From: Moraxella sp035181385
GTDB lineage: Bacteria > Pseudomonadota > Gammaproteobacteria > Pseudomonadales > Moraxellaceae
Reading direction: 5' to 3'
Assembly: GCF_035181385.1 (NCBI RefSeq)
Contig: NZ_JAXCJK010000006.1
Span: 1-64,000, forward strand
Length of the DNA: 64,000 nt
Part shown: in pieces, positions 35,599 to 45,254 of the stretch
Position numbering within the stretch: the first letter of the stretch is position 1
How the letters are laid out: each line of letters begins with the position of its first letter
Notes under the pieces: model-generated
The model's input: only the letters and a program-made list of their open reading frames with translations
What the model was told of the DNA's origin: nothing
Database searches by the model: none
Position numbers and translations under genes: made by a program

Positions 35599-36963
35599 GT
35601 GTCTACATTCACAGATTACAAAGTTGCCGACATCAGCCTTGCCGAATTTGGTCGCAAAGAGATCAAACTTGCCGAAACTGAAATGCCTGCTTTGATGGGG
35701 CTTCGCAAGCGTTATCAAGCCGATGCACCCTTAAAAGGGGCAAAAATTGTTGGCTGTATTCACATGACCATTCAGACAGCCGTATTAATAGAAACATTGG
35801 TTGCGCTTGGGGCAGAGGTTCGCTGGACATCGTGCAACATTTTCTCCACCCAAGACCATGCAGCAGCAGCGATTGCAGCAGCTGGTATCCCTGTTTTTGC
35901 ATGGAAAGGGGAAACTGAGGCAGAATATGAATGGTGCCTAGAACAGCAAATTCACAAAGACGGTCAGTTATGGGACGCTAATTTAATTCTTGATGATGGT
36001 GGTGATTTGACCGCCTTAATTCACAATAAATACCCACAAATGCTAGCAGGCATTCATGGCATCTCTGAAGAAACCACAACGGGCGTACATCGCTTGATTG
36101 AAATGCTAAGCAAAGGCACGCTAAAAGTCCCTGCCATCAATGTCAATGATGCGGTTACCAAGTCCAAAAATGACAACAAATACGGCTGTCGTCATTCTTT
36201 AAATGACGCCATCAAGCGTGGCACAGATATGCTATTGTCTGGTCGCCGTGCACTTGTCATTGGCTATGGCGATGTGGGTAAAGGCTCAGCCCAAAGCCTA
36301 CGCCAAGAAGGCATGATTGTGCGAGTCAGTGAGATTGACCCAATCTGTGCCATGCAAGCGTGCATGGACGGCTATGAGCTGGTATCACCTTATGTAGAAG
36401 GCGATAGTACAAAAGGCGTGAACAAGGCACTATTACAAGATACCGATCTTGTGGTTACCACAACAGGCAACTATCATGTGTGCGACAGCGAAATGTTAAA
36501 AGCATTAAAGTCTACCGCCGTCGTCTGTAATATTGGGCATTTTGACACCGAAATTGATACCGATTTTATGCGTCAAAATTGGCAATGGGTAGAGGTCAAA
36601 CCACAGGTACACCAAGTTTATCGTTCAGATAATGATGGTGATTATCTAATTGTCCTATCAGAGGGACGCCTTGTCAATTTGGGTAATGCCACAGGGCATC
36701 CATCTCGTATTATGGATGGTTCATTTGCCAATCAGGTACTGGCTCAGATTCATTTATACCAAGAAAAATTTGCCGACTTGCCAGATGACAAAAAAGCAGA
36801 CAATTTATATGTCAAAGTACTGCCCAAAAAACTGGACGAAGAAGTCGCAGCGGCGATGGTTGCAGGCTTTAATGGTGTGATTACCAAACTAACACCAGAA
36901 CAAGCAGACTATTTGGGCGTAAGCGTAAATGGTCCGTTTAAATCTGATGAATACAAATATTAA
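35599..36963 (+). CDS. ahcY: Adenosylhomocysteinase
   Basis: 454 residues. It splits S-adenosylhomocysteine to adenosine and homocysteine with bound NAD, renewing methylation capacity. I choose GTG 35599 because AAGGAG lies 8 bases ahead and the product MSTFTDYKVADISLAEFGRKEI matches the family; GTG 35590 overlaps that site. Visible are HMTIQTAVLIETL, the EEAT-like segment SEETTTGVHRL, NVNDAVTKSKNDNKYGCRHSL, the NAD motif GYGDVGKGSAQSLR (about 222) and a C-terminal GPFKSDEYKY, the typical KPxHYRY-like end. Alone, with a terminator. Confidence 0.96.
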   Translation: MSTFTDYKVADISLAEFGRKEIKLAETEMPALMGLRKRYQADAPLKGAKIVGCIHMTIQTAVLIETLVALGAEVRWTSCNIFSTQDHAAAAIAAAGIPVFAWKGETEAEYEWCLEQQIHKDGQLWDANLILDDGGDLTALIHNKYPQMLAGIHGISEETTTGVHRLIEMLSKGTLKVPAINVNDAVTKSKNDNKYGCRHSLNDAIKRGTDMLLSGRRALVIGYGDVGKGSAQSLRQEGMIVRVSEIDPICAMQACMDGYELVSPYVEGDSTKGVNKALLQDTDLVVTTTGNYHVCDSEMLKALKSTAVVCNIGHFDTEIDTDFMRQNWQWVEVKPQVHQVYRSDNDGDYLIVLSEGRLVNLGNATGHPSRIMDGSFANQVLAQIHLYQEKFADLPDDKKADNLYVKVLPKKLDEEVAAAMVAGFNGVITKLTPEQADYLGVSVNGPFKSDEYKY

Positions 36964-36978
36964 TCACAACCAAAAAAA

Positions 36979-37012
36979 AGAAAATGACGACAAAAACTGT
37001 TGTCATTTTCTT
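36979..37012 (+). terminator. Terminator after ahcY
   Basis: AAGAAAATGACGAC pairs with GTTGTCATTTTCTT (one wobble) across a 7-base loop. Confidence 0.8.
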
Positions 37013-37041
37013 ATCTTTATAAAAAAACTTAAGTTTGATTA

Positions 37042-37419
37042 ATGACACAGCCAAAATCACAAAAATCACGCTCACGATGGGCGTGCTATTTTGCATCTGT
37101 TTATACACTGATTATTATTGGGCTATTTTTTATAAAAATCCTACCAATATCAGTGCCCATCATCTATTTGCTGAGCAGTCTGGCAAGCTATATACTGTAC
37201 GCTCTTGACAAAAAAGCCGCCAAGTATGATGAACAACGCACACCTGAACGAAGTTTGCATATGTGGGCATTATTCGGCGGCTGGATTGGTGGTGCTTTTG
37301 CTCAGCACTGTCTGCGACACAAGACACAAAAAACCGAATTTCAGCTTATCTTTTGGCTAAGTATCATTGCCAACATTGCTTTTATGGGTTATTTATTTCT
37401 GATTGAGCCTTATTTATGA
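37042..37419 (+). CDS. DUF1294 membrane protein
   Basis: 125 residues: a basic N-terminus, membrane segments near 17-37 and 40-55, the conserved block YALDKKAAKYDEQRTPERSLH (about 52-72), and further hydrophobic stretches near 75-88 and 105-122. This layout, with the D-K-x-A signature and the (R/T)PE motif, is typical of DUF1294. Function unknown. Its stop codon overlaps the rsmE start by 4 bases (ATGA), so the two are translationally coupled. The N-terminus lacks the cold-shock domain found in some DUF1294 proteins. Confidence 0.85.
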   Translation: MTQPKSQKSRSRWACYFASVYTLIIIGLFFIKILPISVPIIYLLSSLASYILYALDKKAAKYDEQRTPERSLHMWALFGGWIGGAFAQHCLRHKTQKTEFQLIFWLSIIANIAFMGYLFLIEPYL

Positions 37420-38153
37420 GCCGTTTTTTTATCACAAATACACCAAGCATTGGTGAGGATTTTACCCTACCTGACGATGTAACACACCATTGGGGTAAGG
37501 TACTTCGTGCCAAAAAGGGTGATATCGCCACGCTGTTCAACGGTCAAGGTGGAGAATATACCGCCACGCTCACTCACATTGACAAAAAATCTGCCATTGT
37601 TCATATTGATGAGTATATCCCCATCAATCGCACACCGCCATTTAGCGTTCATTTAGGTTTGGTCATGAGTCGTGGAGAACGCATGGACTACGCCATACAA
37701 AAGGCGTGTGAAATGGGCGTATCTGACATTCAGTTGCTCACCAGTGAACGCTGTCAGGAACATTTAAAATACGAGCGAGACAAGAAAAAAATCAATCATT
37801 GGCAAGCTGTGGCAGTATCTGCCTGCGAACAATGCGGTCTCAACCTAATCCCAAAAATCTTACCGCCTATTTCTCTCACTAATTTTGTCAAATCCTGCCA
37901 AGATGAGCTAAAATTAGTCCTAGCAATCAGTGATGGGCAAGTGAATTTTAGTCGTCATAAAGATAAGCTACCACAAAACATCGCTTTACTTGTTGGTGGC
38001 GAAGGTGGATTAACTCCTGCCGAGATTAAGTTTGCTACAGAACATAATTTTTATACATGGACGATTGGCGAGCGAATACTACGCACCGAGACCGCCCCTG
38101 TCGTGGCATTGGCTGCGTTGCATACCATTTGGGAGATGACCCAAATTCAATAA
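37416..38153 (+). CDS. rsmE: 16S rRNA (uracil1498-N3)-methyltransferase
   Basis: 245 residues, the family length (E. coli 243). It methylates U1498 of 16S rRNA in the 30S subunit. The N-terminal PUA-like domain (HHWGKVLRAKKGDIATLFNG) is followed by a SPOUT methyltransferase domain with the knot motifs LLVGGEGGLTPAEI (about 190) and GERILRTETAPVVALAAL (about 218). It overlaps the DUF1294 gene by 4 bases and shares its transcript. Confidence 0.95.
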   Translation: MSRFFITNTPSIGEDFTLPDDVTHHWGKVLRAKKGDIATLFNGQGGEYTATLTHIDKKSAIVHIDEYIPINRTPPFSVHLGLVMSRGERMDYAIQKACEMGVSDIQLLTSERCQEHLKYERDKKKINHWQAVAVSACEQCGLNLIPKILPPISLTNFVKSCQDELKLVLAISDGQVNFSRHKDKLPQNIALLVGGEGGLTPAEIKFATEHNFYTWTIGERILRTETAPVVALAALHTIWEMTQIQ

Positions 38154-38460
38154 TATAATCATATACCAGACACAAAAGCTTCTAACATCAGACCAAAATA
38201 CAGCTTCACCCTAAACTCATCATAACCACCCTATTCAATGATGATTTAACCAAATCATCATTGGCAAATCATGTGATCAAATTTTTAAATACAAGTCAAA
38301 GTGGGTCTTCTAGCCACACAAATTCATCAAAAACATAAAGCAAAAACCCCAAAGTATTGACTCTTTGGGGTATAAGCTCATTCAAAAAAAACATCACAAA
38401 AGATTCATAATCCAAATAAACACACTGGCCAAGATGATTACTCATCTACAAAGCCTGTGA
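38154..38460. other. Convergent intergenic region, rsmE / carB
   Basis: About 300 bp, AT-rich, without a gene. It contains the carB terminator; no clear separate terminator for rsmE was seen. Confidence 0.6.
38342..38370 (-). terminator. Terminator of carB
   Basis: On the minus strand CCCCAAAG pairs with CTTTGGGG over an 8-base loop, followed by five T; 90 bp past the carB stop. Confidence 0.85.
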
Positions 38461-41400
38461 TTACAAACCCTGCAATTTATACACTTCAAACGGCAATACC
38501 AACTCATAGGCATCGCATACGGCTTTTGCACCATTTAGAGTAGACGCATTGAATACCTTTTGTTGCAACGCCTCACGGCGGATAGAAAACGAATCAATAT
38601 GGGCTTGCTTGCCCTCGGTGGTATTGACAATCAAATGCACTTGACCGTTTTTGATGGCGTCCACAATGTGCGGTCGCCCCTCATTGACTTTATTGACACG
38701 GCTACACGCCACGCCATTGTCGGTGAGTACGGTGTGCGTGCCACCTGTGGCAATAAGCTGAAAACCAAAACTTGCCAACCGTTTGGCAACTTCTACCACG
38801 CCTGCTTTGTCGCTATCACGCACCGAAATAAAGGCGGTTTTGGTCTCGCCATTGACAGGTAAGCCTGTCAATCTATCGCCAGAGCCTAGCACCGCTTTAT
38901 AGTAAGCCTCGCCAAAGGTTTTGCCCACGCCCATCACCTCGCCTGTGGACTTCATTTCAGGCCCCAAAACAGGGTCCACGCCAATAAATTTGGCAAAGGG
39001 GAACACCGCTTCTTTGACGCTAAAATGGGTTGGCACGATTTCAGTGGTAAAGCCCTGCTCACGCAAACTTTGCCCTGCCATACAGCGTGCGGCGATTTTG
39101 GCAAGCGATTTGCCGATACATTTGGAGACAAATGGCACGGTGCGAGACGCTCGTGGATTGACTTCAAGCACATAAATGTCTTGCCCCTTGACGGCAAATT
39201 GCACATTCATCAATCCGACCACGCCAAGCTCTTTTGCCATAAGCGTGGTCTGCTGTCGCATTTGGTCTTGAATGTCTTGGCTTAGCGAATAGGGCGGAAT
39301 AGAACACGCCGAGTCGCCAGAATGCACGCCTGCTTGCTCAATGTGTTGCATAATGCCACCAATGACCACATCACGACCGTCCGCCACGCAGTCCACATCC
39401 ACCTCTATGGCATCGTCCAAGAATCGGTCTAGTAGCACAGGGCTATCGCTGGACGCTTGCACCGCATCACGCAAGTATTTTTTAAGCTCATCTTCATTAT
39501 AGACAATCTCCATTGCCCGTCCGCCAAGCACATAAGACGGACGCACCACCAAAGGATAGCCCACCTTTTGGGCTTCTTGCACGCCCTCATCAAAAGATTT
39601 GACAATGCTGTTATTGGGCTGTTTTAAGCCCAGCTTATCAATCATCGCCTTAAAGCGTTCACGGTCTTCGGCACGGTCAATGGCATCCACGCTTGTGCCA
39701 ATAATCGGCACGCCTGCTTCTTCTAAGCTCCTTGCCAATTTGAGTGGCGTTTGTCCGCCATATTGCACAATCACGCCTTTGGGCTGTTCAATACGCACAA
39801 TTTCTAGCACATCTTCTAGCGTAATCGGTTCAAAATACAAGCGGTCTGAGGTGTCATAATCGGTAGAGACGGTCTCTGGATTGCAGTTTACCATAATGGT
39901 TTGATAGCCGTCCTCACGCATTGCCAGACTTGCGTGCACACAGCAATAATCAAATTCAATGCCCTGCCCAATGCGGTTAGGGCCGCCGCCGATGACCATA
40001 ATTTTATCGCTATCAGACGGGTTTGCCTCGCATTCGTCATCATAGCTTGAATACATATAAGCGGTGGCACTTTCAAACTCGCCTGCACAGCTGTCCACTC
40101 GCTTATAAATGGGGAATACGCCCAGCTCCCAGCGTTTTTTTCTCAATTGTTTTTGGCTAATGCCCATCAAATGGCTAATGCGAATATCCGACAAGCCTTT
40201 TCTTTTAAAAGCAAAAATATTGTCATAAGTCAAATCGCTCACGCCCAATGATTTAATGGCGTTTTCGGTTTTGACAATGTCGTCAATATAACTTAAAAAC
40301 CAACGGTCAATGTTGCAAAGCTCAAACACTTCATCAATCGTGAACCCATTTCTAAACGCTTCGGCAAGATAAAAAATGCGTTCTGGCGTGGGCGTGGTCA
40401 GTTTGTTTTTGATTAAATTGACCGCTTCGTCTTTGTGTAAATTATCAGGCACAATCTCATCAAAACCTGATACGCCAATTTCAAGCCCACGCAAGGCTTT
40501 TTGTAGGCTCTCGCTAAAATTACGCCCAATCGCCATCACCTCGCCCACCGATTTCATTTGTGTGGTCAAAGTATTGTCGGCGGCGGCAAATTTTTCAAAA
40601 TTAAATCGTGGGATTTTGGTAACCACATAATCCAAAGCAGGCTCAAAAGACGCAGGCGTAACGCCCCCTGTGATGTCGTTTTTGAGTTCGTCAAGGGTGT
40701 AACCGACCGCCAATTTGGCAGCGATTTTGGCAATCGGAAAGCCTGTTGCCTTACTTGCCAAGGCAGATGAACGGCTCACTCGTGGGTTCATTTCAATGAC
40801 CACCATTCGCCCATTGTCAGGATTGATGCCAAATTGCACATTTGAACCACCTGTCTCTACGCCAATCTCACGCAAAACAGCAATGGACGCATTACGCATG
40901 AGCTGATATTCTTTGTCGGTCAAAGTTTGGGCAGGGGCAACCGTGATTGAGTCGCCTGTATGCACGCCCATTGGGTCAAAATTTTCAATGGAGCAAACAA
41001 TAATGCAGTTGTCGTTTTTGTCTCGCACCACCTCCATCTCATACTCTTTCCAACCGATTAAACTCTCGTCAATCAAAAGTTGGTGGGTGGGCGATAAATC
41101 AAAACCTCGTGTGCAAATTTCTACAAATTCTTGTTTGTTGTAGGCAATACCGCCACCACTTCCGCCCATTGTAAAAGACGGACGAATGATAACAGGAAAA
41201 CCAAATTGCTCTTGAATACTAACCGCTTCGTCCATCGTCTCGGCGATGGCAGATTTGGGGCATTCTAGCCCAATTTTTTTCATCGCTTGGTCAAACAAAT
41301 GGCGGTCTTCGGCTTTTTGAATGGCGTCTTTACTTGCGCCAATCAATTCACAATTAAACTCATCCAAAATACCGTGTTTGTCCAAATCCAACGCACAGTT

Positions 41401-41688
41401 TAGGGCAGTTTGTCCGCCCATTGTCGGCAAAATAGCGTCTGGGCGTTCTTTTTCAATGATTTTGGCAACCGTCTGCCAAGTAATCGGCTCAATATAAGTG
41501 GCGTCCGCCATTGACGGGTCGGTCATAATCGTGGCAGGGTTGGAATTGACCAAGATGACACGATAGCCCTCTTCACGCAAGGCTTTGCACGCTTGGGCGC
41601 CTGAATAGTCAAATTCGCAGGCTTGTCCGATGACAATGGGGCCTGCGCCGATGATAAGAATGGAGTTGATGTCGGTGCGTTTTGGCAT
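38461..41688 (-). CDS. carB: Carbamoyl-phosphate synthase large subunit
   Basis: 1075 residues (E. coli 1073) from ATG 41688, which has GAGAG ahead and opens MPKRTDINSILIIGAGPIVIG. With CarA it makes carbamoyl phosphate from bicarbonate, ammonia and two ATP for arginine and pyrimidines. Two homologous ATP-grasp halves are visible (first PSFTMGGSGGGIAYN, second RPSYVLGGRAMEIVYNE), a dimerisation region between, and a C-terminal MGS-like allosteric domain (ATGGTHTVLTDNG, about 965). The wide spacing from carA, with another gene in between, is notable. The codons are richer in G/C at third positions than in the gene just upstream. Confidence 0.97.
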   Translation of the reverse strand: MPKRTDINSILIIGAGPIVIGQACEFDYSGAQACKALREEGYRVILVNSNPATIMTDPSMADATYIEPITWQTVAKIIEKERPDAILPTMGGQTALNCALDLDKHGILDEFNCELIGASKDAIQKAEDRHLFDQAMKKIGLECPKSAIAETMDEAVSIQEQFGFPVIIRPSFTMGGSGGGIAYNKQEFVEICTRGFDLSPTHQLLIDESLIGWKEYEMEVVRDKNDNCIIVCSIENFDPMGVHTGDSITVAPAQTLTDKEYQLMRNASIAVLREIGVETGGSNVQFGINPDNGRMVVIEMNPRVSRSSALASKATGFPIAKIAAKLAVGYTLDELKNDITGGVTPASFEPALDYVVTKIPRFNFEKFAAADNTLTTQMKSVGEVMAIGRNFSESLQKALRGLEIGVSGFDEIVPDNLHKDEAVNLIKNKLTTPTPERIFYLAEAFRNGFTIDEVFELCNIDRWFLSYIDDIVKTENAIKSLGVSDLTYDNIFAFKRKGLSDIRISHLMGISQKQLRKKRWELGVFPIYKRVDSCAGEFESATAYMYSSYDDECEANPSDSDKIMVIGGGPNRIGQGIEFDYCCVHASLAMREDGYQTIMVNCNPETVSTDYDTSDRLYFEPITLEDVLEIVRIEQPKGVIVQYGGQTPLKLARSLEEAGVPIIGTSVDAIDRAEDRERFKAMIDKLGLKQPNNSIVKSFDEGVQEAQKVGYPLVVRPSYVLGGRAMEIVYNEDELKKYLRDAVQASSDSPVLLDRFLDDAIEVDVDCVADGRDVVIGGIMQHIEQAGVHSGDSACSIPPYSLSQDIQDQMRQQTTLMAKELGVVGLMNVQFAVKGQDIYVLEVNPRASRTVPFVSKCIGKSLAKIAARCMAGQSLREQGFTTEIVPTHFSVKEAVFPFAKFIGVDPVLGPEMKSTGEVMGVGKTFGEAYYKAVLGSGDRLTGLPVNGETKTAFISVRDSDKAGVVEVAKRLASFGFQLIATGGTHTVLTDNGVACSRVNKVNEGRPHIVDAIKNGQVHLIVNTTEGKQAHIDSFSIRREALQQKVFNASTLNGAKAVCDAYELVLPFEVYKLQGL

Positions 41689-41872
41689 AGGGGTCTCTCT
41701 TTTTTTGTTACTTTTGACAAAGTCGCTTATGGTAAGTTGATTAACTATAAATTGATAAACGGATATTCCCAATCAGTTTATCGTTTTAAATATTATCCAT
41801 CATAGTCTTTAAATATTTTTACAAAAGATAATTCTTAAATCGATTCTCTATATTTTTCATACACTTGGTATT

Positions 41873-42382
41873 TTAAAACAAATGTTTCATTGCCTCTTCT
41901 TCTTGCTGTATGCGGATGAAGAGAATTACGCCATAAATAGGTAATCCAAGAAGTAGTACCCACCATGCTTGACAAAGCAAAGCAATACCGATGAGTTCTG
42001 GAATAATATTTAAAAAATAGTTTGGGTGTTTAAAAGTTGTAAATAACCAAGAACGGTTTATTTGGTGATTGGGTAATATATAAACTTTAACCGTCCAAAT
42101 TTCGCCAAGTTGCTTAACAATAAACCACAAAACAACAAATGAAGCACTAACAATTATTGCACCAATTGCTGAGATTAAATTAAATTTGACATTCAATAAA
42201 ATTGCACTCAAAACCGCGGCAAAGTAGTAAACAATGTGTGCACCAGCCAATATTTTTGAATGCTTTGCACCAATTTGTGTTGCTCCTTTGGCAATCAGTT
42301 TTTTTTCGTTTTTAATTGAGATGCCCAAAAAATAAAGGCGAATCGCAAAAAAAATACCAAATAAAATCAAAATAGCGGTCAT
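41873..42382 (-). CDS. Isoprenylcysteine methyltransferase (ICMT)-like membrane protein
   Basis: 169 residues with about four or five membrane segments (near 2-18, 47-66, 70-92, 128-150). The C-terminal half has the pattern of ICMT/PEMT-type methyltransferases: TTFKHPNYFLNIIPELIGIALL with the conserved (R)HPxY(x)G-like core, then a charged end QQEEEAMKHLF. In this family the HPNY and the final Glu-rich helix bind SAM and substrate. The substrate in bacteria is unknown. It lies between carA (117 bp upstream) and carB (184 bp downstream) on the same strand and is strikingly AT-rich compared with both. Confidence 0.72.
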   Translation of the reverse strand: MTAILILFGIFFAIRLYFLGISIKNEKKLIAKGATQIGAKHSKILAGAHIVYYFAAVLSAILLNVKFNLISAIGAIIVSASFVVLWFIVKQLGEIWTVKVYILPNHQINRSWLFTTFKHPNYFLNIIPELIGIALLCQAWWVLLLGLPIYGVILFIRIQQEEEAMKHLF

Positions 42383-42499
42383 ACTTTTTTCTCTTTAAGT
42401 GTCATCCGATTTACGCAATCATCATTTTGCAACACAATCTTTGGACAAAAATTTACTTACTTACCAATACTAAAACTAGCCCAAAGGCAAGTCATCAAT

Positions 42500-43651
42500 T
42501 CAAGATTTAAACCTCTCAATCTCACTCACAAACCGATCAAACAGCACCCCACAATCGTGTGGGCCAGGGCTGGCTTCTGGGTGTCCTTGAAAACTAAATG
42601 CCACACGGTCGGTGCGTTCAATGCCCTGATTTGAGCCGTCAAATAAGGAGCGGTGTGTGGCACGCAAAGTAGCAGGCAGGGTTGTTTCATCCACCGCAAA
42701 GCCGTGGTTTTGTGAAGTTATCATCACCGTGCCGTCATCAAGATTTTGCACAGGGTGGTTGGCACCGTGATGTCCGTGTGGCATTTTCACCGTGCTAGCC
42801 CCACTTGCCAGTGCCAACAGTTGATGCCCCAAGCAAATACCAAACACAGGAATTTTGGTGGTATCGCAAATGGTGCGAATGCTATCAATGGCATAACCGC
42901 ACGCAGACGGGTCACCTGGACCATTGGATAAGAAAATACCGTCTGGGTTTAATGCCAAAACTTCGCTGGCTGGCGTTGTCGCTGGCACGACCGTGAGCTT
43001 ACAACCCCTATCGGCAAGCATTCTTAAAATATTGGTCTTAACGCCATAATCATACGCCACGACATTGTATTTTAATTCTGGTTTTTTAAAGCCTTCGCCA
43101 CTATTGCTTAATTTTAAATCCCAAGAACCTTGTGTCCATTCAAACCCATTTGGGTCACAGCTTTCTTTGGCTAAATCCAAACCATTTAACCCTTTAAAAC
43201 TTCTTGCAAGTTCAATCGCTTGTTCATCAGTAATGTTATCCCCTGCGACAATCGCTCCATTTTGTGCGCCTTTTTGCCGTAAAATGCGGGTAAGTTTACG
43301 GGTGTCAATGTCAGAAATAGCGACAATATTATGCTGCTTTAAATAATCACTTAATGACATCTTGCCACGAAAATTACTGTACAATAATGGCAAATCACGG
43401 ATAATCAAACCACTCGCCCACACTTTATGAATGCGTCCAGACTCGGTATCTTCACTATTACAGCCTGTGTTGCCGATGTGCGGATAAGTAAGCGTTACGA
43501 TTTGTTCGGCATAGCTTGGGTCGGTCAATATTTCTTGATAGCCTGTCATCGCCGTGTTAAAGACCACTTCGCCTGTGGTTGTGCCACTTGCCCCAATGGA
43601 TTTGCCGTGAAAAACCGTGCCGTCAGTCAGTGCTAAGATTGCTTTTGTCAT
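42500..43651 (-). CDS. carA: Carbamoyl-phosphate synthase small subunit
   Basis: 383 residues (E. coli 382). It releases ammonia from glutamine and channels it to CarB. The N-terminal CarA domain (LALTDGTVFHGKSIGASG) is followed by a class I glutamine amidotransferase domain with the nucleophile elbow FGICLGHQLLALASG (Cys about 268) and the His/Glu pair in FQGHPEASPGPHD (about 355). AGGATAAGG lies upstream of the ATG. First gene of a carA-ICMT-carB arrangement. Confidence 0.97.
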   Translation of the reverse strand: MTKAILALTDGTVFHGKSIGASGTTTGEVVFNTAMTGYQEILTDPSYAEQIVTLTYPHIGNTGCNSEDTESGRIHKVWASGLIIRDLPLLYSNFRGKMSLSDYLKQHNIVAISDIDTRKLTRILRQKGAQNGAIVAGDNITDEQAIELARSFKGLNGLDLAKESCDPNGFEWTQGSWDLKLSNSGEGFKKPELKYNVVAYDYGVKTNILRMLADRGCKLTVVPATTPASEVLALNPDGIFLSNGPGDPSACGYAIDSIRTICDTTKIPVFGICLGHQLLALASGASTVKMPHGHHGANHPVQNLDDGTVMITSQNHGFAVDETTLPATLRATHRSLFDGSNQGIERTDRVAFSFQGHPEASPGPHDCGVLFDRFVSEIERFKS

Positions 43652-43815
43652 CGCCTTATCCTATATTTTTATTAAATTTTTGCCATAAAAAAGCGAATAA
43701 AAATGAAATTTTGAAAAATAGTAAGGCGTGGTGTATGATAACAACCAGACTTTACCATTATCAATTTCATTTTTACTCGCTTGATATAGATTTTATCCAT
43801 TATACATAACTTTAC

Positions 43816-43869
43816 AAAAAATGACCAGTGCTTTTTTTTAAATTTTTAAACACTTGGTCATCTTTTTTT
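43816..43869. terminator. Terminator between carA leader and DUF475 gene
   Basis: ATGACCAGTG and CACTTGGTCAT pair (one bulge) around an AT-rich loop, with T runs on both sides (six T in minus direction, seven in plus). It lies just past the stop of the DUF475 gene. Confidence 0.75.
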
Positions 43870-43887
43870 GTCTTAAGAGTTGTCAAT

Positions 43888-44970
43888 TTAGATTCTTTCA
43901 ATCAGCATTTTTTTGTTATATTGTATTGAATTATACAAGGACAAAGCAATAAAGGCCACACCGATCAAACCTGTAATAATCTCAGGCACATGAAATTTGG
44001 TTGATAACAACATGATGATGGCAAGTGCACCAATGGCATAGTGTGCACCATGTTCTAGATACACAAACTCGCTAAGCGTGCCTTTTTCCACCAAATAAAT
44101 TGTCATTGAACGCACAAACATCGCACCAATGGCAAGACCAAGCATGATGATCACAACATCATTGGTAATGGCAAATGCCCCAATCACACCATCAAAACTA
44201 AACGAGGCATCTAGCACTTCTAGATACAAAAAGCCTGCCATACCGCCTTTTAAGATGGTGGGAGATACACCTGTGGTATTGGTAATGGGGTTGCCTTTGG
44301 CATCACAAACCACCTCATCAGCATCAGCTTCACCTTCTAAGAGTGCAGATAATACGCTTACACCCAAATAAACCAGCACACCCCAAACGCCAGCAAGTAG
44401 CACCGCAGACTCTTTAGCTTCATCAACCCAGCTCATTGATATCATCAATACCACCAGTGCAATGAATACACTCATCGCATCCACCTTACTAAAACGCACC
44501 AAGCGAGATTCAAGCCAAGTAAACCAATGAATATCCTTGTCACCAAATAAAAAATTTAAAAATACAAGCAGCAAAAACATACCGCCAAAGGCAGAAATTT
44601 CAGCATGATGAGCGTTTAGATGTTGCGAGTATTGCGTTGGATTGTTAAGTGCCAAATCAACAACTTCAAGCATGCCCAAATTAGCTGTAATCGCAACAAT
44701 CACAATGGGGAATACAAGACGCATGCCAAAGACCGCCACAAGCATACCAACCGTCAAGAAAATCTTTTTCCAAAAATCATTCCAGCCTTTTAATATTGAG
44801 GCATTCACCACCGAGTTATCAAAAGACAACGACACTTCCATGACTGCCAAAATGGCAGTTACGCCGATTGCAAGTAATACACCTGAAATACCCCCATGAG
44901 AATAACCCCACCAAGCAGCAATGAAAAAGCACACCACTGTAAAAATGATATCAAATAAAAAATGTCTCAT
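43888..44970 (-). CDS. DUF475 / TerC-like integral membrane protein
   Basis: 360 residues with about nine membrane segments and conserved acidic residues inside the membrane: VMEVSLSFDNSVVNASIL (about 43-60) and LEVLDASFSFDGVIGAFAI (about 248). These two mirrored D/N-bearing segments are the hallmark of the DUF475/TerC group, linked to metal-ion (e.g. manganese, tellurite-related) handling, without proven transport for this branch. Soluble loop ADADEVVCDAKGNPI about residue 215. Single gene between tRNA-Leu and carA with its own terminator. Confidence 0.88.
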   Translation of the reverse strand: MRHFLFDIIFTVVCFFIAAWWGYSHGGISGVLLAIGVTAILAVMEVSLSFDNSVVNASILKGWNDFWKKIFLTVGMLVAVFGMRLVFPIVIVAITANLGMLEVVDLALNNPTQYSQHLNAHHAEISAFGGMFLLLVFLNFLFGDKDIHWFTWLESRLVRFSKVDAMSVFIALVVLMISMSWVDEAKESAVLLAGVWGVLVYLGVSVLSALLEGEADADEVVCDAKGNPITNTTGVSPTILKGGMAGFLYLEVLDASFSFDGVIGAFAITNDVVIIMLGLAIGAMFVRSMTIYLVEKGTLSEFVYLEHGAHYAIGALAIIMLLSTKFHVPEIITGLIGVAFIALSLYNSIQYNKKMLIERI

Positions 44971-45026
44971 GTTAGCCCTTCACACCAAAAAAAAATCATG
45001 TCAAAAAAACTTTTTGACATACAAAT

Positions 45027-45054
45027 AAACCAATAATCATACGATTATTGGTTT
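45027..45054 (-). terminator. Hairpin after tRNA-Leu
   Basis: AAACCAATAATC pairs perfectly with GATTATTGGTTT over 4 bases, 8 bases past the tRNA 3' end, followed in minus direction by TTTATTTG. A second hairpin (ATGTCAAAAA/TTTTTGACAT, 44998-45020) lies just beyond. Confidence 0.75.
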
Positions 45055-45061
45055 TGAAATA

Positions 45062-45146
45062 TGGTGGGGTCGGAGAGACTCGAACTCTCACACCTCGCGG
45101 CGCCAGAACCTAAATCTGGTGCGTCTACCAATTTCGCCACGACCCC
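45062..45146 (-). tRNA. tRNA-Leu (anticodon TAG)
   Basis: 85 bases with encoded CCA, class II with a long variable arm. Acceptor GGGGTCG pairs with CGACCCC, anticodon stem CCAGA/TCTGG with loop TTTAGGT (anticodon TAG at 45110-45112, reads CTA/CTG), T-arm GAGAGTTCGAGTCTCTC. Confidence 0.97.
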
Positions 45147-45254
45147 AAGTTGTATAACATACCATCTTAAGATATTGTCTCAACGCTGTGTATTATACAC
45201 AGTTTTAAAAATTCGGCAAGCATTTTTTAAAAAAATATAAAAAAACACGACAAA

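Noticed and set aside
41110..41145. AATTTCTAC ... GTTGTAGG inside carB resembling a Cas12a handle
   Set aside because: The stem spacing is wrong for a handle (long loop), it lies in a well-conserved coding region, and no other repeat feature surrounds it.
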